From the NCBI RefSeq assembly GCF_001426865.1, contig NZ_LMFO01000003.1, forward strand, positions 124,723-188,722: 64,000 nt of DNA, read 5' to 3'. Origin of the DNA: Paenibacillus sp. Root52. GTDB lineage: Bacteria > Bacillota > Bacilli > Paenibacillales > Paenibacillaceae. Shown here piece by piece: positions 34,595 through 42,614 of this stretch (the first letter of the stretch is position 1; each line of letters starts with the position of its first letter). The translations under genes and the position numbers were made by a program. The notes beneath the pieces are model-generated. The model was given only the letters and a program-made list of their open reading frames with translations, was not told the origin of the DNA and did not search any database.

Positions 34595-35644
34595 ATGTAT
34601 GCTGGAATGGAGGAGTTAAAACCCGTGGATGAGGTGGATTTGCAAATTAGACGAGATCGATTGTCTTTCTCGAATAAGTGGCAATGGTGGGACTGGGTAG
34701 CACCAGACAAAGAGAGTATGGATGAGGTTTTGCACGAACTGACGGAATCCTTCCCGGAAATGCAATATTGGCTTCGCAAAATCCCAGAGGTGCATTCCAA
34801 TTACTTATCTGTCCGATTTATGAATGGTGAAGAGCCGGTTATATTTGGTTCTTTATTATATGCAGTGAAGAATGAGAAGGATAGTGAGCGAAAAGAAAAT
34901 CAGATGTTTTTCTATGTGGATCAGAGTACACTTGTTACCCTCAACATGGATAATAATACGAGAGGCATCATGAATACTGGAGAGCGTGCTGCCATGCTGA
35001 ATCAGTGCAATGAGGCAAGAGACGGCATGTTTGTTTTGTTTCGAGCGATACTGCACTATTATCATGTCGGAATGGATCATTTTGAGATGAATCTGCGTGA
35101 GCTAGAGCGGAAGATGGAATCACGCAATGCGCGCACACTGATGGATCAGATTCTCGTATCTCGGTACGAATTGCTGTATTGGAGCAATCAGTTTATTCCC
35201 TTTTCTGAGTTAATCGCAGCCTCCAAGGAAGCTTACCTGGATGAAATACAGGATAATCGTTTTTTTCGACAACTTCAGCATCGAATTGAACGGATCGAAC
35301 GACTTTTTCAGCACTATGAAAAAGAAATCGACACGTTGATCTCAATCGACAATGCAACCTCCGGTGTGCGAGGCAATGAGATCATGAAGACACTTACCAT
35401 CGTAACCTCTGTGTTCACGCCCGCTACGGCAGCTGGTGCGATCTGGGGAATGAACTTTGAGAACTTACCTCTAATTGATAAAACCTGGGGAGTGGTTCTG
35501 GTCATTGCCCTAATCCTGGGTAGTATGTCTGGCATGTACATTTGGATGATGATGAAAGGCTGGACAGGGGATCTGTTAAGAATGAAGTCCTCCCAGCCTC
35601 CAGTTGATGAGAACAAACGCCCCACTTCCGTTAGGAAAGGATAG
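34595..35644 (+). CDS. CorA-like divalent cation transporter
   Basis: A 349-residue protein of the CorA/MIT superfamily. A long cytoplasmic alpha/beta and coiled-coil region is followed by two membrane helices at the C-terminus; the pore signature GMN lies at AAGAIWGMNFENLPL, at the end of the first helix, and the second helix ends in a basic tail. Such pentameric channels import Mg2+, sometimes Co2+ or Ni2+. Start: ATG 34595 has GGAG ten bases upstream, but GTG 34625 has a better GGAGGAG at nine bases and would remove ten residues; the choice is open. It lies alone behind the sigB terminator. Confidence 0.85.
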   Translation: MYAGMEELKPVDEVDLQIRRDRLSFSNKWQWWDWVAPDKESMDEVLHELTESFPEMQYWLRKIPEVHSNYLSVRFMNGEEPVIFGSLLYAVKNEKDSERKENQMFFYVDQSTLVTLNMDNNTRGIMNTGERAAMLNQCNEARDGMFVLFRAILHYYHVGMDHFEMNLRELERKMESRNARTLMDQILVSRYELLYWSNQFIPFSELIAASKEAYLDEIQDNRFFRQLQHRIERIERLFQHYEKEIDTLISIDNATSGVRGNEIMKTLTIVTSVFTPATAAGAIWGMNFENLPLIDKTWGVVLVIALILGSMSGMYIWMMMKGWTGDLLRMKSSQPPVDENKRPTSVRKG

Positions 35645-35661
35645 GCTAGGGGCTCATCCTC

Positions 35662-36027
35662 CTAATTTTTGTAGTCTTCAATATAGCCCAGTAGATCCGC
35701 AATGTATTGTCCAACAATCGGCATGTTCACAAATTGACTTAGGAGATAACCGAGAAGACCCAGTACAACAAATGTTCCGACAGTTAATCCTAAACCACGA
35801 GCCATACCTGCTGTGAAATTGGTGATGATGCGTTTCTTGGGATTGGTATAGTTCTCGATGATATCCTTAATCTGCGCCTTCTCAAGACTATCCGCAATTT
35901 GATCTAGACGGGTATTGAGCTTTTTCACCTCATGTCGCAGTTCAAAAGGATGCTCAGACGTATCATACTGCTGTCTAGGAGGGTCTCCTGATAAAGGCGA
36001 GTTGCCGTTAATTGTAACTTTACTCAT
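35662..36027 (-). CDS. DUF5665 domain membrane protein
   Basis: A 121-residue protein from ATG 36027 (AGGAGGAAT seven bases upstream; ATG 36033 is too close to that site). A coiled-coil-like segment (HEVKKLNTRLDQIADSLEKA) is followed by IIENYTNPKKRIITNFTAGMARGLG and one or two hydrophobic helices (LTVGTFVVLGLLGYLLSQFV). This pattern is that of the DUF5665 family of Firmicutes; function unknown. It is transcribed toward the CorA-like gene, and the stop codons are 17 bases apart. It lies next to YtxH- and GlsB-type stress proteins on the same strand but behind their terminator. Confidence 0.8.
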   Translation of the reverse strand: MSKVTINGNSPLSGDPPRQQYDTSEHPFELRHEVKKLNTRLDQIADSLEKAQIKDIIENYTNPKKRIITNFTAGMARGLGLTVGTFVVLGLLGYLLSQFVNMPIVGQYIADLLGYIEDYKN

Positions 36028-36051
36028 GTTCATTCCTCCTATGATGAGATG

Positions 36052-36088
36052 GGAAGAGAAATAGCCAGCTAAACTCAGCTGGCTATTT
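36052..36088 (-). terminator. Terminator of the glsB/ytxH-like transcript
   Basis: Read leftward, AAATAGCCAGCT pairs with AGCTGGCTATTT around GAGTTT, followed by CTCTTCC. It is separated from the ytxH-like stop codon by the repeat at 36108-36282. Confidence 0.75.
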
Positions 36089-36107
36089 TACATTCAATTA
36101 GCCTTAT

Positions 36108-36282
36108 AGAAGTTGTTCAAAAAGTCCGCTTTTGATTACGTAGGATGCCTAGTGGCATCTCAGCGTCGAATATGGAATTCAGCTGAAATAAGTCGAGGCT
36201 TACGAAGTTTGTTTCCTTCGGAAACAATGTAGTTGCTCACGTAGGTTTGCCTACGCTCCGCTACTCCATTTCTATCTTCATC
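36108..36282 (+). repeat. Right-truncated copy of the GTTCAAAAAG intergenic repeat
   Basis: It begins AGAAGTTGTTCAAAAAGTCC and follows the 18452 copy up to CCATTTCTATCTTCATC; then the similarity stops, so the right terminal CTTTTTGAACAC is absent. Its last 22 bases overlap the 3' end of the leftward ytxH-like gene and supply that gene's stop codon and final six codons. Confidence 0.85.
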
Positions 36283-36692
36283 AGACTGGTTGAATTCAGC
36301 TCTTTACGTGCATCATCCTTTGCTTCTTCAGCTGCTACAGCAACCTCGTTCGAAGCTTTGGATGTTTCGTTAGCGATATCCGTCGAAGCTCTACGCACGG
36401 AATCCATAACGTCATTGCGACCTTGATTCACGGTTTTTGCAATATCAGACGTTTTAGAAGATACCGTTTTGGCTAATTCGGATGCTTTATCACCTACTAC
36501 GCATGCAACTTCCTTGGTACGATCAGTAACCATGCCGACTTTCTCGGAAAGGTCACCACGCAATTCACGTCCTGGCTTAGGAGCAAAGAGCAATGCTGCT
36601 GCTGCACCTAGCAAACCTCCGATGAAAATTCCTTTTGCGAAAGTGGAACCCGTCTGTACAGGATATTGTTCTTCTGCTTTATTCATATTCAA
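36261..36692 (-). CDS. ytxH: YtxH domain-containing general stress protein
   Basis: A 143-residue protein. The start region has a glycine-rich membrane helix (FAKGIFIGGLLGAAAALLFAPKPG), the YtxH hallmark, followed by long amphipathic Ala/Lys/Ser/Thr-rich helices (DKASELAKTVSSKTSDIAKTV) like LEA proteins. ATG follows AAGGAGTG. It is probably co-transcribed with the GlsB-like gene 59 bases upstream, for which a weak sigma-B site exists. The last residues, MKIEME, and the stop are encoded by an intergenic repeat, so the native C-terminus seems to have been replaced. YtxH proteins have no known biochemical function. Confidence 0.85.
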   Translation of the reverse strand: MNMNKAEEQYPVQTGSTFAKGIFIGGLLGAAAALLFAPKPGRELRGDLSEKVGMVTDRTKEVACVVGDKASELAKTVSSKTSDIAKTVNQGRNDVMDSVRRASTDIANETSKASNEVAVAAEEAKDDARKELNSTSLMKIEME

Positions 36693-36750
36693 TCACTCCT
36701 TCTTCAGATTAAGAAACGGATAACGAAACAACGAACACCTTGTTGACCGA

Positions 36751-37008
36751 TCAGGCAGCCTGTCTGAACAGTCTGGACACAAGCCCCAGCAAGAACACAA
36801 AGAGCGCTGTACCAATGATGGCTGGAATCACTGCAAAGTTACCGATAACTGGTCCCCAGTTACCAAGCAAAAGTGCTCCTAACCAGGCTCCTGCAAATCC
36901 GGCAATCATTGCGCCGATGATACCTCCGGGCATGTTGTGACCGGCAAGTGCATCTCCGATCAAACCAATAATGACCGCCATGATTATGCTGATAATAATG
37001 CCCCACAT
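36751..37008 (-). CDS. GlsB/YeaQ/YmgE family stress membrane protein
   Basis: An 85-residue protein with three hydrophobic helices rich in Gly and Ala: IISIIMAVIIGLIGDALAG, GGIIGAMIAGFAGAWLGALLL, and FAVIPAIIGTALFVFLLGLV. This is the transglycosylase-associated (GlsB/YeaQ/YmgE) family, often stress-induced and of unknown activity. ATG follows AAAGGAGGCGG. It heads a likely operon with the ytxH-like gene. Confidence 0.88.
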   Translation of the reverse strand: MWGIIISIIMAVIIGLIGDALAGHNMPGGIIGAMIAGFAGAWLGALLLGNWGPVIGNFAVIPAIIGTALFVFLLGLVSRLFRQAA

Positions 37009-37070
37009 AACAACCGCCTCCTTTAAACTTGATGTAGGATGTTGTCTGTTCGCGTTTGCTTACTTCGTAT

Positions 37071-37096
37071 ATAAACGCCGTGCTTCGAGGTGAAAC
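37071..37096 (-). promoter_or_regulatory. Weak candidate sigma-B promoter of the glsB/ytxH-like operon
   Basis: Read leftward: GTTTCA-N14-GTTTAT. The -35 hexamer and spacer are as in the other sites; the -10 deviates at two positions from GGGTAT. Confidence 0.35.
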
Positions 37097-37154
37097 AGTT
37101 AAACTTGTAGTTAGAGGGTTGGAAATTTATATGTGATGTGGCTTAGACCCGCTC

Positions 37155-37853
37155 TTAGCTCCGTTGTCTAATACCAGGGATCATGCAGATAATCCAAGCT
37201 AGACCCGCCATAAATCCAGTGAAAACATCGGAAGGATAATGAACACCTAACATGATCCGACTTAGACCAATCAACGTTACAAATATGATGCCACATAAAA
37301 TAGGAATTCCTGGTCTGGATGTCCGCAATTGCCATTCAATAGCCCAGATGACGAAGAGCATACCGTAAAAGCCCATGGAAATCATGGCATGTCCACTAGG
37401 GAAGCTATAACCGTGAACAACTAATAGATGCTCAAGCTCGGGTCTGCTTCGTTGAAAAATCTCCTTTAATCCAGTATTCAGTGCCCACATAATGGCGAAA
37501 CTGCCCAATAACGCATATCCATACAAGTAGAATCGAGGAATTCGCTGTAAGAAAAACAGGAACGTGAAGCCGATGGCTGCGAGTGCAGAGATCTTAAAGG
37601 ATCCAAGCGCAGTAATAAACGAAGTGAAAGGAAACAGTTGAAGACGAGTTTCAGAATGAAGATAAAATAAACGTTGGATCTGATGATCCCATTGCAAAAT
37701 CACATCCGCGCCCAGGATGTAGGCAAGAGCAGCAATAAGAAATACAACGACAGAACTTATGACAATGCCTGCGATACTCCATATAAGTAGGGTACGAATT
37801 GGTGAATTTGATTTAGCCAAAAAGCTCGGTGAGGACTGGGCGTTACGTAGCAT
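37155..37853 (-). CDS. PAP2 family lipid phosphatase
   Basis: A 232-residue membrane protein with about six helices. The three phosphatase motifs are present: KEIFQRSRP, PSGHAMISMGF and SRIMLGVHYPSDVFTG. Such enzymes hydrolyse phosphatidic acid, phosphatidylglycerol phosphate or undecaprenyl pyrophosphate outside the membrane. The substrate cannot be told from sequence; similarity is to YodM/BcrC-type proteins. ATG follows GGAGGAGATA. A sigma-B-like promoter lies 50-75 bases upstream, linking it to envelope stress. Confidence 0.87.
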   Translation of the reverse strand: MLRNAQSSPSFLAKSNSPIRTLLIWSIAGIVISSVVVFLIAALAYILGADVILQWDHQIQRLFYLHSETRLQLFPFTSFITALGSFKISALAAIGFTFLFFLQRIPRFYLYGYALLGSFAIMWALNTGLKEIFQRSRPELEHLLVVHGYSFPSGHAMISMGFYGMLFVIWAIEWQLRTSRPGIPILCGIIFVTLIGLSRIMLGVHYPSDVFTGFMAGLAWIICMIPGIRQRS

Positions 37854-37903
37854 GATGAGTATCTCCTCCGTTGATGTAGTCAGATAGGAATATGGTTAAT
37901 GCT

Positions 37904-37929
37904 TTACCCGAAAGATATGTCGAAAAAAC
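37904..37929 (-). promoter_or_regulatory. Candidate sigma-B promoter of the PAP2 gene
   Basis: Read leftward: GTTTTT-N14-GGGTAA. The same spacer and -10 as upstream of ytxG. Confidence 0.5.
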
Positions 37930-38029
37930 TGTAAAAATGAAGTTTTTGTACTATACTAATTAAGATATCCCATGCGGCGTCGTGACGCAAAGCAGATATG
38001 ATTATGGGAGCATAAAGGAGAGAACTCGC

Positions 38030-39049
38030 ATGGAGAGTGCCCTGTTAGTTAAAGAATACCGTGCTGGCGAGATGGAGTGCGCCCACTACGGTCACATAAG
38101 TATTACAGACGAATACGGTAAAGTGGTTTATTCGGTAGGTAATCCACATTTTAGAGCGTTTACGCGTTCATCAGCCAAACCGTTTCAAGCTATTCCAGGT
38201 ATTCGTGCAGGAGTTGCGTCTCACTATGGGTTGTCAGCTCAAGAGATTGCTATTATGGCATCCTCACACCGATCGGAACCAGCTCACATCCAAGTATTGG
38301 AGCAGTTATCTGCCAAAATTGGACTGGGAGAAGAATGTCTAGTCTGTGCGGCGAGTTACCCTCTAAATGAGGAGAGTCGAAATGAATGGTTGCGCGGTCA
38401 GGGAGAGAAGCGCCGGATTTTGCATAACTGTTCGGGGAAACACTTAGGTATTCTTGGATACAGTCAGATGAAGAAGGTTGATCTGGGCAGTTATGCTGAG
38501 CGAGAACATCCGGTACAGCGCGAGATTTTGGAGACGATGGCGTATATGGCTGGGATTGAGAAGGATGAAATTCAACTAGGGACGGATGGCTGCGGCTTTC
38601 CGGTATTTTCGTTGCCATTATCAGCATTATCGAATGCTTATCTGAAATTAGCCTGTCCAGATCTAATCGAGGATGCTTCGACACGCAGTGCGGTAGAGAC
38701 CATTACAGCGGCAATGAACGAATTTCCACTTATGGTAGGTGGGACTCATCGCGTGGATTCTGTTCTACTGGAAGACGACAACATCGTAGCCAAGGGCGGA
38801 TTCAAGGGTGTATTCGGTTTTGCACTCAAAAAAGAAAGATTAGGCATCACCTTTAAGATCCTTGATGGTTCAGAGGAAGAATGGGCTTGGATTGCCCAGT
38901 CGATTCTTGAGCAAATTGGTTATGCGAACCAAGCAACTATTGCAAGGTTACGCGAAGTATATCCACCAGATATCCGAAATGATGCTGGCATCATTGTAGG
39001 ACGTGCAGAGAGTGAATTCGTTTTACAATCAACTAAAAAAAGCGTATAA
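38030..39049 (+). CDS. Asparaginase II family protein
   Basis: A 339-residue protein from ATG 38030 (AAGGAG ten bases upstream; the longer frame from 37982 has none). It matches the Asparaginase_II family (PF06089 type), distinct from the classical E. coli asparaginases: key segments are RSSAKPFQAIPG, SHRSEPAHI, HNCSGKHLG, GTDGCGFPVFSLPL and GGTHRVDS. Members hydrolyse L-asparagine (thermolabile rhizobial type), but many bacterial homologues are untested. Cytoplasmic, monocistronic. Confidence 0.85.
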   Translation: MESALLVKEYRAGEMECAHYGHISITDEYGKVVYSVGNPHFRAFTRSSAKPFQAIPGIRAGVASHYGLSAQEIAIMASSHRSEPAHIQVLEQLSAKIGLGEECLVCAASYPLNEESRNEWLRGQGEKRRILHNCSGKHLGILGYSQMKKVDLGSYAEREHPVQREILETMAYMAGIEKDEIQLGTDGCGFPVFSLPLSALSNAYLKLACPDLIEDASTRSAVETITAAMNEFPLMVGGTHRVDSVLLEDDNIVAKGGFKGVFGFALKKERLGITFKILDGSEEEWAWIAQSILEQIGYANQATIARLREVYPPDIRNDAGIIVGRAESEFVLQSTKKSV

Positions 39050-39062
39050 ACTGAACTAAGTC

Positions 39063-39213
39063 GTGTCTGAAAACTCGCTGAAGTGCATCTTTTACCCTCT
39101 TTTCGCCCCTTGCTGCGTCACTTTCCCTTGACGTGCCCCGGCACGCCTGCGGAAAACTTCCTGGCCTGGAACGAAAATTCGGCAAAATCTGCGTCTTCGG
39201 AGTTTTCAGGCAC
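39063..39213. repeat. Second intergenic palindromic repeat family (151 bp)
   Basis: The ends are inverted: GTGTCTGAAAACTC at the left and GAGTTTTCAGGCAC at the right. Inside, CGTGCCCCGGCACG forms a perfect small palindrome. No gene fits. Only one copy is in the window, so the family status is from memory of similar elements in Paenibacillus. Confidence 0.6.
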
Positions 39214-39347
39214 TCCCTAAAGTGCGTGATTAGAATGCTCTAACCAAGGGTAAACATGACATACCAACTGGTATGAATCTATACCATTCGTATATACGAA
39301 GGCTGCTAAGAGATACTGGCAGCTCTAACCCTTGGAGGTGGATGAAC

Positions 39348-40073
39348 ATGATTAAAGTAGTGACATCGGAAGAAAGGCACACGTCGGATCGCGGTTGGAT
39401 ACACAGTGAGTTTAGCTTTTCTTTTGCAGATTATGATGACCCAAGCAATGCCCATTTTGGCTGCCTGTTAGCTCATAATGACAACACGCTGATGCCGCAA
39501 GAGGGCTTTAAGAGACATCCACATCATGATCTAGAGATTGTTAGTTATGTCATTTCAGGAACGTTGAAGCATACAGATACAATGGGAACAGAAGAATTGC
39601 TGGAACCAGGAACCGTACAGGTGATGAGTGCGGGGACGGGAGTCGAGCATTCGGAGACCAATCCTTCAACAGAGGAGCCGGTACGTTTTCTGCAAATGTG
39701 GTTCTTGCCTTCTGAACGGAAAGCCGAGCCATCGTATACCAACCGGCGTTTTCAGCCGGAGGATCATCTGAACCGGTTATGCCCTATCGTGTCAGGGCAA
39801 GCTGGAGAAGGCACGGAGGATGCGTTACCTATTCATCAGGATGTAACATGTTATATGTCTAAATTGGAATCTGGCAAAAAGCTAATGTATCCACAACATG
39901 AAGATAGGCGTACACACCTTTTCCTGATCAGTGGTCATATCTCCATTGAATGTGCTGATGGCAACTTTGATCTTAAACCGGGAGATGCAGCACGAATTCG
40001 TAAGAGCTGTGATCTGCAGATCACTGGAACGGGCAAAGAGCCTGCTGAATTTGTACTGATTGATCTACCATAA
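39348..40073 (+). CDS. Pirin family protein
   Basis: A 241-residue bicupin from ATG 39348 (GGAGGTGG at nine bases; ATG 39342 also possible). N-cupin metal ligands appear in HPHHDLEIVSYVISG and GTGVEHSE; the quercetinase-like pirin core includes FLQMWFLPSERKAEPSY. The C-cupin is degenerate, as usual. Family members include YhhW quercetin dioxygenases; the true substrate is unknown. Monocistronic; a large hairpin lies at 40158. Confidence 0.87.
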   Translation: MIKVVTSEERHTSDRGWIHSEFSFSFADYDDPSNAHFGCLLAHNDNTLMPQEGFKRHPHHDLEIVSYVISGTLKHTDTMGTEELLEPGTVQVMSAGTGVEHSETNPSTEEPVRFLQMWFLPSERKAEPSYTNRRFQPEDHLNRLCPIVSGQAGEGTEDALPIHQDVTCYMSKLESGKKLMYPQHEDRRTHLFLISGHISIECADGNFDLKPGDAARIRKSCDLQITGTGKEPAEFVLIDLP

Positions 40074-40157
40074 GGAGTTATATTCTGATGCTTTAGTTTT
40101 CAGGATGACTCGGATTCGTACTGAATCTGTACCTATGAATATTGGAAAATAAATGAA

Positions 40158-40207
40158 CAGAAGAGGATCTATTCCCACTATGATGTGGAGAATAGATCCT
40201 CTTCTGT
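40158..40207. terminator. Large hairpin between the pirin and DUF1128 genes
   Basis: CAGAAGAGGATCTATTC pairs perfectly with GAATAGATCCTCTTCTG, extended by CCAC/GTGG. T tracts on both sides are weak, so the terminator role for these converging genes is inferred. Confidence 0.6.
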
Positions 40208-40291
40208 CTAAGGTTTCTTTCGCTACACTCTACGGTGTAGTATCAACTTCAGTCTGCCATCATGATGTCTGACAATCTGACAGCAAAGAAG

Positions 40292-40513
40292 TTACTTGCG
40301 CAGGTTACCAAGTTCAGAAGCTACGGCTTCAACCTCAGAGATGCTCAAGTGTTCTTTTCCCATAACCATCTCATACAGATCATGAAGGTCTTCATACTTT
40401 TCCAGTGGAAAAGATGATCCTTGCATTGCGGCTCCACTCGCCATCCGCAATTTGGTTTTGATTGCCTCAATCATATATTCCATATTGGCAGTACTTGCTT
40501 GCGTTAAATCCAT
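40292..40513 (-). CDS. DUF1128 family protein
   Basis: A 73-residue acidic helical protein. ATG 40513 has AAAGGA about 12 bases upstream; ATG 40525 would overlap that site. It contains MEYMIEAIKTKLRMASG and FPLEKYEDLHDLYEMVMGKEHLSISEVEAVASEL, typical of DUF1128 proteins of Bacilli. Function unknown. It is divergent from yyaC. Confidence 0.8.
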   Translation of the reverse strand: MDLTQASTANMEYMIEAIKTKLRMASGAAMQGSSFPLEKYEDLHDLYEMVMGKEHLSISEVEAVASELGNLRK

Positions 40514-40668
40514 CGTTATGTCCATCCTTTCCCTATCGGAAACTGTTGTCATTGTATCATGATTGGACAGGCTCAGGCGAATGCTTTTGCGGGAAAAGAG
40601 GGCATCAGGTAAAATGATGGATACTACAACAGTCGACATCTATGCGATGTGCGAAGGAGGAAACGTTT

Positions 40669-41226
40669 TTGGCAGCATATAAGCGGGAATTGATCCGCAA
40701 GCAGAATCGAGAAACCCGTAGAAGTGTGCAGGGAGAAGAGCTGGACTTGTTTTTCCACAACATATACCAGGTTCACTCCCCAGATGAGATCACCTTTGTA
40801 TGTATTGGTACGGATCGTTCTACAGGTGATGCACTTGGGCCGTTAACAGGGAGTTTGCTGGAGGGAAAAGGAGTGGGGCATGTTATAGGAACAATGCCAT
40901 ATCCTTGTGATGCAGACACGCTACAACAGAAGCTAGCATCCATCCCGCCACATCATGTCATCATTGCCATTGATGCGTGTCTGGGGCCAAAGACTGCGGT
41001 AGGTCACTTTTACCTATTTAATCAGGCCTTGACTCCAGCTGAATCCGTAGGGGGCAACCTGCCATCCGTCGGACATTATAGTGTAGCCGCTGTGGTGAAT
41101 GCGAATGGGCCAAGACCATATACTGTGCTGCAAATGACGTCTCTTCACCAGGTGATGAACATGTCCCACATGATTGCAGAAGCCGTGTTGAAAGCAGCAG
41201 TTTCGGGGCAAACGTTTCATTCCTGA
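40669..41226 (+). CDS. yyaC: Spore protease-like protein YyaC (DUF1256)
   Basis: A 185-residue protein from TTG 40669 with AAGGAGG eight bases upstream; the ATG at 40642 is upstream of the ribosome site. The core FVCIGTDRSTGDALGPLTGSLL, followed by HNVIAIDACLG-type strands (HHVIIAIDACLGPKTAVG region) and GHYSVAAVVNANG, is the YyaC family, which is related in fold to germination protease GPR and is found in spore formers. Its precise role in sporulation is unclear. A repeat copy begins 40 bases downstream. Confidence 0.88.
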   Translation: MAAYKRELIRKQNRETRRSVQGEELDLFFHNIYQVHSPDEITFVCIGTDRSTGDALGPLTGSLLEGKGVGHVIGTMPYPCDADTLQQKLASIPPHHVIIAIDACLGPKTAVGHFYLFNQALTPAESVGGNLPSVGHYSVAAVVNANGPRPYTVLQMTSLHQVMNMSHMIAEAVLKAAVSGQTFHS

Positions 41227-41265
41227 TAGGAAAGCTTAATAATATACAACCTGAGCTTCAGCTTG

Positions 41266-41441
41266 AGAGGTTGTTCAAAAAGTCTGCTTTTGATTACGAA
41301 GGATGCCTGTTGGCATCTCAGCTTCGAATATGGAATTCAGCCGAAATGTCCGTTGCTCACGTAGATTTGCCTACGCTCCGCTACTTCATTTCTATCTTCA
41401 TTCCATCTTCTCGGTACTGAAAACCACCCTTTTTGAACACG
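41266..41441 (+). repeat. Copy of the GTTCAAAAAG intergenic repeat with internal deletion
   Basis: It keeps both inverted ends (AGAGGTTGTTCAAAAAGTC and CCCTTTTTGAACACG) but lacks about 40 bases after CAGCCGAAAT relative to the 18452 copy. Confidence 0.85.
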
Positions 41442-41515
41442 AACTTGAAGTGAATGAACCAGATTCATTACAATGAACGCAAGTGCATTTATTATGTGTA
41501 GAGAGAGGGATACAT

Positions 41516-42313
41516 ATGGAAAAAGTGATGTGTGATGGAACGACGATTTGTTATGCTGAACAAGGTCAAGGAGATGCGCTGATCTTACTCCACGGATATT
41601 GTGGCAGTTCGTCCTATTGGGATGAAGTGGTACCTGAGCTTGCACGAAACTACCGCTGTATCGTGCCTGATCTGCGGGGACACGGGAAAACGGATGCGCC
41701 TGTAGGAAGTTATACGATTGATCAGATGGGCAATGATGTGCTGCAATTAATGGATGAGTTAAAGGTAGAGAAGGCAACGCTGCTCGGTCACTCCATGGGA
41801 GGTTACATCGCCTTGTCTATTGCTCAGCGTCATCCGGAACGACTCAATGCCTTTGGTTTGATTCATTCAACGGCTTACCCGGATAGCGAAGAGGGGAAAG
41901 AAAAACGACTTCGTGCCGTGTCAACGATACAGACGGACGGAATTGTGAATTTCGTGGATGGTTTGGTTCCCGCGTTATTTACCCCAGAGCATGTAGAGTC
42001 CATGTCGGCACAAGTTACACGTGTGAAAGAAATTGGGTATCAGACAGCACCACAAGGAGCTGCTGGCGCTGCGCTCGCTATGCGTGAACGTCCAGATCGT
42101 CGTGATGTATTGTCAGCTACACCATTACCTGTACTGTTGGTTGCAGGAGAGAAGGATGCTGTTATTCCGCCAGAACGCACCTTCACAAGTGATAAGCCAC
42201 ATATTGTACAAGCGGTAATTCCTGGAGTAGGACATATGAGCATGTACGAGGCACCGGAAAAGTTAATTCAGGTGATTAAGCAATTTATGGATGGATTGTC
42301 TTCATCGAAATAA
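41516..42313 (+). CDS. Alpha/beta fold hydrolase
   Basis: A 265-residue soluble protein from ATG 41516 (AGAGAGGGA upstream). HGYCGSSSYWDEV (oxyanion region), DLRGHGKTDAP, nucleophile GHSMGGYIAL, acid AGEKDAVIPPE and histidine GVGHMSMYE complete the triad. It resembles the haloalkane dehalogenase/3-oxoadipate enol-lactonase/PcaD group of hydrolases. The substrate is not identifiable. It lies alone between two repeat copies. Confidence 0.85.
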   Translation: MEKVMCDGTTICYAEQGQGDALILLHGYCGSSSYWDEVVPELARNYRCIVPDLRGHGKTDAPVGSYTIDQMGNDVLQLMDELKVEKATLLGHSMGGYIALSIAQRHPERLNAFGLIHSTAYPDSEEGKEKRLRAVSTIQTDGIVNFVDGLVPALFTPEHVESMSAQVTRVKEIGYQTAPQGAAGAALAMRERPDRRDVLSATPLPVLLVAGEKDAVIPPERTFTSDKPHIVQAVIPGVGHMSMYEAPEKLIQVIKQFMDGLSSSK

Positions 42314-42403
42314 CGCATGGAACGGAGGATTATGGCTTAGCTTCATTTACAGCATAAAGTGATGATCCATTTAACCGTTTAATATCTATGATCCATATAT
42401 ATA

Positions 42404-42447
42404 AACCCTCTGCCAAATTCCTTATTCGGGAAGGCAGAGGTTTTTTT
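42404..42447 (+). terminator. Terminator after the alpha/beta hydrolase
   Basis: AACCCTCTGCC pairs with GGCAGAGGTT; the loop is AT-rich; seven T follow. Confidence 0.88.
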
Positions 42448-42518
42448 ACGGTATAAGGACACGGCTGGAACGGCGTACTTTGGCTTTTTGATAGTGCATG
42501 CATTAAAATAATGTTCAT

Positions 42519-42552
42519 AGAGGTTGTTCAAAGTCCGTCCTTTTTGAACACG
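42519..42552 (+). repeat. Minimal remnant of the GTTCAAAAAG repeat (ends only)
   Basis: AGAGGTTGTTCAAA is joined to GTCCGTCCTTTTTGAACACG, that is, the left and right ends of the full repeat with the whole interior missing. Just 34 bases long. Confidence 0.75.
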
Positions 42553-42614
42553 CAATGAAAGACTAGCTAGGCCGAGGTATGGATCAACAAGCGAACGTTA
42601 AGGGGGCATATTGG

